32,299 nucleotides of DNA from Tepidamorphaceae bacterium (GTDB taxonomy: Bacteria > Pseudomonadota > Alphaproteobacteria > Rhizobiales > Tepidamorphaceae). Positions within the stretch are counted from its first letter, which is position 1. Every line of letters starts with the position of its first letter. This document shows positions 27,990 through 32,299 of the stretch, one piece after another. The stretch is taken from the NCBI GenBank assembly GCA_028279445.1, contig JANQNT010000015.1, positions 1-32,299 on the forward strand. Direction: 5' to 3'. Below the pieces are notes generated by a model, which searched no databases, had not been told where the DNA came from, and saw only the letters and a program-made list of their open reading frames with translations. Position numbers and translations under genes: made by a program.

Positions 27990-29303
27990 ATGAGAAATCT
28001 GTTGATTGGAGGCCTCGCCCTGGCGGCGATGACGGCAGCCCCGCTGCCCGCCCAGGCCGAGGATTCCGTTTACATCCAGCTTGCCACCTACCGTACCGGC
28101 CCCTTCGCCGGCTCGGGCATTCATATCGCCAACGGCATGGCGGACTATCTCAACATGCTCAACGAGCGCGACGGCGGCATCAACGGCGTGAAGATCGTCG
28201 TGGAGGAGTGCGAGACCGGCTACAACACCCAGAAGGGCGTCGAGTGCTACGAGCAGGCCAAGGCCAAGAACACGCTGGTGTTCAATCCCTACTCCACCGG
28301 CATCACGCTGCAGGTGATCCCCAAGGCCGCGGTCGACAAGATTCCGATCCTGTCGATGGCCTACGGCCTGTCCGCGGCCGCTGACGGCAACACCTTCCCC
28401 TGGATTTTCAATCCGCCGATGACCTACTGGGACGGCGCCACCGGCGTGCTGAGCCATATCGCCAACGAACTTGGCGGCCTCGACCAGCTCAAGGGCAAGA
28501 AGATCGGCTACATCTTCCTCGATGCCGGCTATGGCCGCGAGCCGATCCCGCTGCTGGAGAAGATGGCGGAAGAGTACGGCTTCGAGATCGTGCAATACCC
28601 GGTGCCGGTGAAGGAAATGCAGAACCAGTCGGCCCAGTGGCTCAACGTACGCCGCGACAAGCCGGACTTCATGGTCATCTGGGGCTGGGGCGCCATGAAC
28701 CCCACCGCGGTCAAGGAAGCCATCAAGATCCGCTATCCGATGGACCGGTTCATCGGCGTGTGGTGGTCGGGCGGTGAGGACGACGCTCGCGCCGGCGGCC
28801 AGGACGCCAAGGGCTACAAGACCCTCAACTTCCATGCCGTGGGCGCCGACTTCCCGGCCATCCAGGACGTCAAGCGCCTGCTGGTCGACACCGGCAAGAG
28901 CCAGACGGAGGCCGATCGGCTTGGCGAAAACCTCTACAACCGCGGCCTGATGAACTCGGTGCTGATGGCGGAAGCGATCCGCACCGCCCAGGAGATCACC
29001 GGCAAGAAGGTGATCACGTCGGAGGACATGCGGGTTGGCCTCGAGAACCTCAACATCACCGAGGCCCGCCTCAAGGAAATCGGCCTTGAGGGCTTCATGG
29101 CGCCGATCCGGACAAGCTGCGAGCAGCACTCCGGTCACCACAGCATGTACGTTCAGCAGTGGGACGGTGAGAAGTGGGTCAAGCTGACCGACTGGTTCCC
29201 GCCGATGACCGACAAGGTCAAGCCGCTGCTGGCCCAGGCCGCGCAGGACTACAAGACCAGCAACGCGCCCTGGCCGGACCGCGCCGAGCCTTGCGTCAAC
29301 TGA
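27990..29303 (+). CDS. Periplasmic substrate-binding protein of the liv-type importer
   Basis: This is the soluble receptor of the importer. The 437-residue precursor has a signal peptide (MRNLLIGGLALAAMTAAPLPAQA, cleaved near residue 23). A two-lobed type I periplasmic binding fold follows, starting YIQLATYRTGPFAGSGIHIANG. Cysteines at CETGYNTQKGVEC, RTSCEQ and near the C-terminus (EPCVN) could make disulfides. It is larger than LivJ/LivK of E. coli (about 370 residues) and belongs to the ligase-linked group, whose ligands may be aromatic or fatty acids. The actual ligand is unknown. GGGAGGA sits about 7 bases upstream of the start. Hairpins flank the gene on both sides. Confidence 0.92.
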   Translation: MRNLLIGGLALAAMTAAPLPAQAEDSVYIQLATYRTGPFAGSGIHIANGMADYLNMLNERDGGINGVKIVVEECETGYNTQKGVECYEQAKAKNTLVFNPYSTGITLQVIPKAAVDKIPILSMAYGLSAAADGNTFPWIFNPPMTYWDGATGVLSHIANELGGLDQLKGKKIGYIFLDAGYGREPIPLLEKMAEEYGFEIVQYPVPVKEMQNQSAQWLNVRRDKPDFMVIWGWGAMNPTAVKEAIKIRYPMDRFIGVWWSGGEDDARAGGQDAKGYKTLNFHAVGADFPAIQDVKRLLVDTGKSQTEADRLGENLYNRGLMNSVLMAEAIRTAQEITGKKVITSEDMRVGLENLNITEARLKEIGLEGFMAPIRTSCEQHSGHHSMYVQQWDGEKWVKLTDWFPPMTDKVKPLLAQAAQDYKTSNAPWPDRAEPCVN

Positions 29304-29329
29304 CGGTGCGGGGCGCCCACTGATGACAC

Positions 29330-29359
29330 GACCGGGCGCGGCAGGCGCTGCGCCCGGTC
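29330..29359 (+). terminator. Strong hairpin between the binding-protein gene and livF
   Basis: GACCGGGCGC (29330-29339) and GCGCCCGGTC (29350-29359) form a perfect 10-bp stem with a 10-base loop, 26 bases past the stop of the binding-protein gene and 27 before the livF ATG. No T-tract follows. It could partly end transcription or protect the 3' end of the upstream mRNA. Confidence 0.5.
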
Positions 29360-29386
29360 CATTCACGACGATCCGGGACCGGACAC

Positions 29387-30229
29387 ATGAGCGTTGCCGA
29401 ATCCACCGATGCCCAAGACGAGACCGCCGACGCCATCCTGTCGGTCGGCAATATCGAGGTCATCTACAATCACGTTATCCTGGTGCTGAAGGGTGTCTCG
29501 CTGACGGTTCCGCGCGGTGGCATCGTGGCGCTGCTTGGCGCCAACGGCGCCGGCAAGACGACGACGCTCAAGGCGATTTCCAACCTGCTGCGCGCCGAGC
29601 GCGGCGAGGTGACCAAGGGCTCCATCACGCTGAACGGAGAGGCGGTGCACGCGCTGTCGCCGAACGAGCTGGTGCGCCGCGGCTGCATCCAGGTGATGGA
29701 GGGGCGCCACTGCTTCGGCCATCTGACCATCGAGGAGAATCTGCTCACCGGTGCCTTCACGCGCACCGACGGGGGCGCGGCGATCCGCGCCGACCTTGAG
29801 AAGGTCTACGGCTATTTCCCGCGGCTGAGGGAACGCCGATCCAGCCAGGCCGGCTACACCTCCGGCGGCGAACAGCAGATGTGCGCCATCGGCCGGGCAC
29901 TGATGTCGCGGCCGCAGATGATATTGCTCGACGAGCCGTCCATGGGGCTGGCGCCGCAGCTCGTCGAGGAGATTTTCGAGATCGTCAAGCAGCTCAACGA
30001 GAGCGAAGGCGTATCGATCCTGCTGGCCGAGCAGAACACCAACGTGGCGCTGAAATACGCCACCTACGGCTACATCCTGGAGAGCGGCCGCGTGGTACTC
30101 GACGGTGAGGCGCACGAATTGCGCGAGAACGAGGACGTCAAGGAATTCTATCTCGGCATCGGCAGCGATGACCGTGGTAGCTTCCGCAACGTGAAAAGCT
30201 ATCGCCGGCGCAAGCGCTGGCTCAACTGA
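29387..30229 (+). CDS. livF: LivF-type ABC transporter ATP-binding protein
   Basis: This is the second ATPase of the importer, 280 residues. Walker A is GANGAGKTT (51-59), the signature TSGGEQQMCAIGRAL (from 158), Walker B MILLDEPSMGLAP, and the switch region AEQNTN, where LivF proteins carry Gln in place of His. The tail after DVKEFYLG adds about 24 residues rich in Arg and Lys (ending YRRRKRWLN). I recall this tail from ligase-linked LivF proteins. It is separated from the binding-protein gene by a hairpin and is 15 bp from the dehydrogenase gene. Confidence 0.95.
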   Translation: MSVAESTDAQDETADAILSVGNIEVIYNHVILVLKGVSLTVPRGGIVALLGANGAGKTTTLKAISNLLRAERGEVTKGSITLNGEAVHALSPNELVRRGCIQVMEGRHCFGHLTIEENLLTGAFTRTDGGAAIRADLEKVYGYFPRLRERRSSQAGYTSGGEQQMCAIGRALMSRPQMILLDEPSMGLAPQLVEEIFEIVKQLNESEGVSILLAEQNTNVALKYATYGYILESGRVVLDGEAHELRENEDVKEFYLGIGSDDRGSFRNVKSYRRRKRWLN

Positions 30230-30244
30230 GGCAGCAGCTCGTCG

Positions 30245-30934
30245 ATGGTCAGGACAGCACTCGTCACCGGCGCCAATCGCGGCATTGGCGCGGAGGTCGC
30301 CAAGGGACTGGCGCACGCGGGGCTGCACGTTGTCGCCGGCGTCCGCGATCCCGGATCGGCGCAGGCGCTGGTCGATGCGGTGAGCGCGGACGGCGGCAGC
30401 GTTTCGATGCTGCAGATCGATGTCGGCGACCCGCAGTCGATTGCCGATGCGGTGACCCGGCTCGACGCCGACGGCACCGCAATCGACGTCCTCGTCAACA
30501 ACGCCGGTATCCTGGACAATGACGATCTTCTGGCACTCGACGATGCCACCATCGTGCGGACCATCGATGTCAACGCGCTTGGACCCTTGCGGCTGATGCG
30601 GGCGCTTGCCGGCGGCATGTCGCAGCGCGGCTATGGCCGAATCGTCAACGTGTCGTCTGGCTGGGGATCGCTGGCCGATCTCGGGCCTGGTGCCTATGGC
30701 ATTTCCAAGGCGCTGCTGAACGCCATTACGGTGAAGCTCGCCGGGGAACTGCCTGCGAGCGTAAAGGTCAACGCCATGGATCCCGGCTGGGTGCACACGG
30801 ACATGGGCGGACCCGACGCGCCGGACACACCGCAGCAAGCCGCCGATACGGCGGTCTGGCTTGCGCTGATCGGCGATGATGGTCCGACCGGACAGCTGTT
30901 CCACGACCGCACAGCGGTTGACTGGAACGCCTGA
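30245..30934 (+). CDS. Short-chain dehydrogenase/reductase
   Basis: This is a classical-type SDR of 229 residues. The cofactor motif is TGANRGIG (8-15), NNAG is at 85-88, and the catalytic residues are Ser138, Tyr151 and Lys155 in YGISK. It has the compact length of carbonyl-reductase-like members. The coenzyme is uncertain: R12 and R34 could favour NADPH. It likely acts on the compound handled by the ligases, but no substrate is predictable. The gene lies in the liv-type operon, 15 bp after livF and 28 bp before the PaaK-like gene; the Shine-Dalgarno is weak, which suggests coupling. Confidence 0.9.
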   Translation: MVRTALVTGANRGIGAEVAKGLAHAGLHVVAGVRDPGSAQALVDAVSADGGSVSMLQIDVGDPQSIADAVTRLDADGTAIDVLVNNAGILDNDDLLALDDATIVRTIDVNALGPLRLMRALAGGMSQRGYGRIVNVSSGWGSLADLGPGAYGISKALLNAITVKLAGELPASVKVNAMDPGWVHTDMGGPDAPDTPQQAADTAVWLALIGDDGPTGQLFHDRTAVDWNA

Positions 30935-30962
30935 GGCCGGCCGGCGGCAACGGGAGGAGCCG

Positions 30963-32204
30963 ATGACCGAGTTCTTCGATGGTCTCGAGACCCGCGACCC
31001 GCAGGAGCGCGAGGCACACCTGTTCGCCGACCTGTCGCCAGCGCTTCAGGCCGCGTGCGACGCAGCACCCGCCTGGCGCGAGCGCTTCGCCGGCCACGAT
31101 CTGACTGCCATCGACAATCGCAAGGCGTTGTCGGCGCTCCCGGTGTTGCGCAAGCCGGAGCTGATGCGCCGGCAGTCGGAGAACCCGCCCTTCGGCGGCT
31201 TCGCCACCAGGCCGCAGATGCAGGCCCGGCTGTTTTCCTCGCCCGGCCCGGTGTTCGAGCCGGAAGGGCATGGAGAAGACTGGTATTCGGCCGCCCGGGC
31301 GCTGTTCGCCGCCGGCATTCGCCGCGGCGATGTGGTGCTGAACTGCTTCTCCTACAACATGACGCCCGGCGGCTTCATCCTCGATTCCGGTTGCCGCGCG
31401 CTCGGGGCCGCGGTGATCCCGGCAGGACCTGGAAACACCGAGGGCCAGCTTGCCCTGATCGCTCAGTACCGGCCCTGCGCCTATGTCGGAACGCCCGACT
31501 TCCTCAAGATCATTCTCGACAAGGCCGATGAGACCGGTGTCGAGATAACCGCCATCGACCGGGCGCTGGTGTCCGGCGGCGCGCTGTTCCCGGCCATGCG
31601 CAAGGACTACGCCGATCGCGGTGTCGACGTGCTGCAATGCTATGCCACCGCCGATCTCGGCGTCATCGCCTACGAGTCCTCGGCCCAGGAAGGCATGATC
31701 GTCAACGAGCACGTCATCGTCGAGATCGTGCGGCCCGGCACCGACGAGCCGCTGCCCGATGGCGAGGTGGGCGAGGTGGTCGTCACCGTGATGCGGCCCG
31801 ACTATCCGCTGATACGCTTCGGCACCGGCGACCTGTCGGCGGTGCTTGAAGGCACCAGCCAGTGCGGACGCACCAACATGCGCATCAAGGGATGGCTTGG
31901 CCGCGCCGACCAGCGCACCAAGGTCAAGGGCATGTTTGTCGACCCCGAGCAGATCGCCGCGGTGGGCGCTCGGCATCCAGGTCTCAAGCGGCTGCGCCTG
32001 GAAGTCTCCCGCCAGGACGGCAAGGACGTCATGACACTCAAGGCGGAGACAGCAGGCGACGGCGAGGACGAAACCGCCGTCGCCGAAACACTGCATGCCG
32101 TGACCAAGTTGCACGGAGCGGTGAGCTTCGTTTCGGCCGATTCGCTGCCCAATGACGGCAAGGTCATCGACGACACCCGCGAATACGAGGTCGCGGAAAG
32201 CTAG
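30963..32204 (+). CDS. Divergent phenylacetate-CoA ligase-like protein
   Basis: The 413-residue protein has the C-terminal layout of PaaK-type adenylate-forming ligases: SGGALF, CYATADLGVIAYES (from 226), PLIRFGTGDLS, GTSQCGRTNMRIKGWLGRADQRTKVKGMFVDPEQI, and a late NDGKVIDDTREY whose Lys fits the catalytic position. The usual N-terminal phosphate loop (SSGTTGxP) is not recognisable. In its place is FSSPGPVFEPEGHGEDW (91-107). It may therefore bind ATP differently or do another job, such as binding acyl-adenylates. Close relatives seem to be common beside such importers. GGGAGGAG lies just upstream of the start. No terminator is seen before the window's end. Confidence 0.85.
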   Translation: MTEFFDGLETRDPQEREAHLFADLSPALQAACDAAPAWRERFAGHDLTAIDNRKALSALPVLRKPELMRRQSENPPFGGFATRPQMQARLFSSPGPVFEPEGHGEDWYSAARALFAAGIRRGDVVLNCFSYNMTPGGFILDSGCRALGAAVIPAGPGNTEGQLALIAQYRPCAYVGTPDFLKIILDKADETGVEITAIDRALVSGGALFPAMRKDYADRGVDVLQCYATADLGVIAYESSAQEGMIVNEHVIVEIVRPGTDEPLPDGEVGEVVVTVMRPDYPLIRFGTGDLSAVLEGTSQCGRTNMRIKGWLGRADQRTKVKGMFVDPEQIAAVGARHPGLKRLRLEVSRQDGKDVMTLKAETAGDGEDETAVAETLHAVTKLHGAVSFVSADSLPNDGKVIDDTREYEVAES

Positions 32205-32275
32205 GCTGTATCGACAGTCAGGTTTCGGGCGTGGCGCGTGTCGGATTTTGTCGCTGACAAGGCGAAGGGACCGAC

Positions 32276-32299
32276 ATGGTGCCAACCACCATTAGGTCG
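32276..32299 (+). CDS. Possible start of a further gene (cut by the window edge)
   Basis: AAGGGA lies five bases upstream of an ATG that opens a frame (MVPTTIRS...) running off the window. Only eight codons are visible. Nothing can be said about the product, and a chance match is quite possible. Confidence 0.25.

Noticed and set aside
26606-30904. Several 400-500-codon minus-strand frames opposite the liv-type operon
   Set aside because: All are antisense to conserved transporter genes and have no family features; long shadows are expected at this GC content.
30768-32285. 505-codon minus-strand frame opposite the PaaK-like gene
   Set aside because: No signature, and the plus-strand gene has a ribosome binding site and conserved PaaK-type motifs.

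Overview
The window is GC-rich DNA from an alphaproteobacterium, most likely of the Rhizobiales/Hyphomicrobiales. Three things point there. The first is the gene order argH–LptM-like lipoprotein–lysA with a divergent tlpA. The second is the HIG1-like protein–cobalamin adenosyltransferase–etfBA–hbd neighbourhood. The third is an ethylmalonyl-CoA (EMC) pathway gene set. No rRNA, tRNA, CRISPR array or intact transposase gene was seen.

Layout. 1-221: a hairpin and a dispersed intergenic repeat. 222-3210 (minus): argH, an LptM-like lipoprotein and lysA (arginine and lysine synthesis), with tlpA divergent at 3255-3950. 4210-4652: a YjfB-like small protein and a 48-residue membrane peptide. 4660-9143 (all minus, transcribed from the right): HIG1-like protein, PduO-type cobalamin adenosyltransferase, rhomboid protease, etfB, etfA and 3-hydroxybutyryl-CoA dehydrogenase. 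9399-11102: an exported L,D-transpeptidase. 11342-20006: the EMC block, with methylsuccinyl-CoA dehydrogenase (mcd), an EamA transporter, an acidic protein of unknown function, crotonyl-CoA carboxylase/reductase (ccr), a glsB/yeaQ-like gene interrupted by a 269-bp MITE-like element, and ethylmalonyl-CoA mutase (ecm). 20404-22587: a methyltransferase and an AEC-family transporter. 22931-32204 (plus): one long operon with acyl-CoA synthetase, livG, livH, livM, a periplasmic binding protein, livF, a short-chain dehydrogenase and a divergent PaaK-like ligase.

How the genes fit together. Ccr, Ecm and Mcd are three hallmark enzymes of the EMC pathway, which replenishes C4 units from acetyl-CoA. The adenosyltransferase can supply the adenosylcobalamin that Ecm needs. 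EtfAB can take electrons from Mcd, and Hbd handles C4-CoA esters. The right-hand operon looks like an import-and-activate system: a branched-chain-amino-acid-type ABC importer flanked by two adenylate-forming ligases. Its substrate may be a carboxylic acid rather than an amino acid.

The non-coding parts hold most of what is unusual. A mosaic repeat family sits right against gene 3' ends, in one orientation, at six stop codons. An 18-bp inverted-repeat element interrupts glsB, and a lone copy of its end lies next to ccr. TTGCA/TGCAA-type palindromes lie upstream of ecm, mcd and the acyl-CoA synthetase. Hairpins flank the binding-protein gene. I found no clearly new defence or mobile system.
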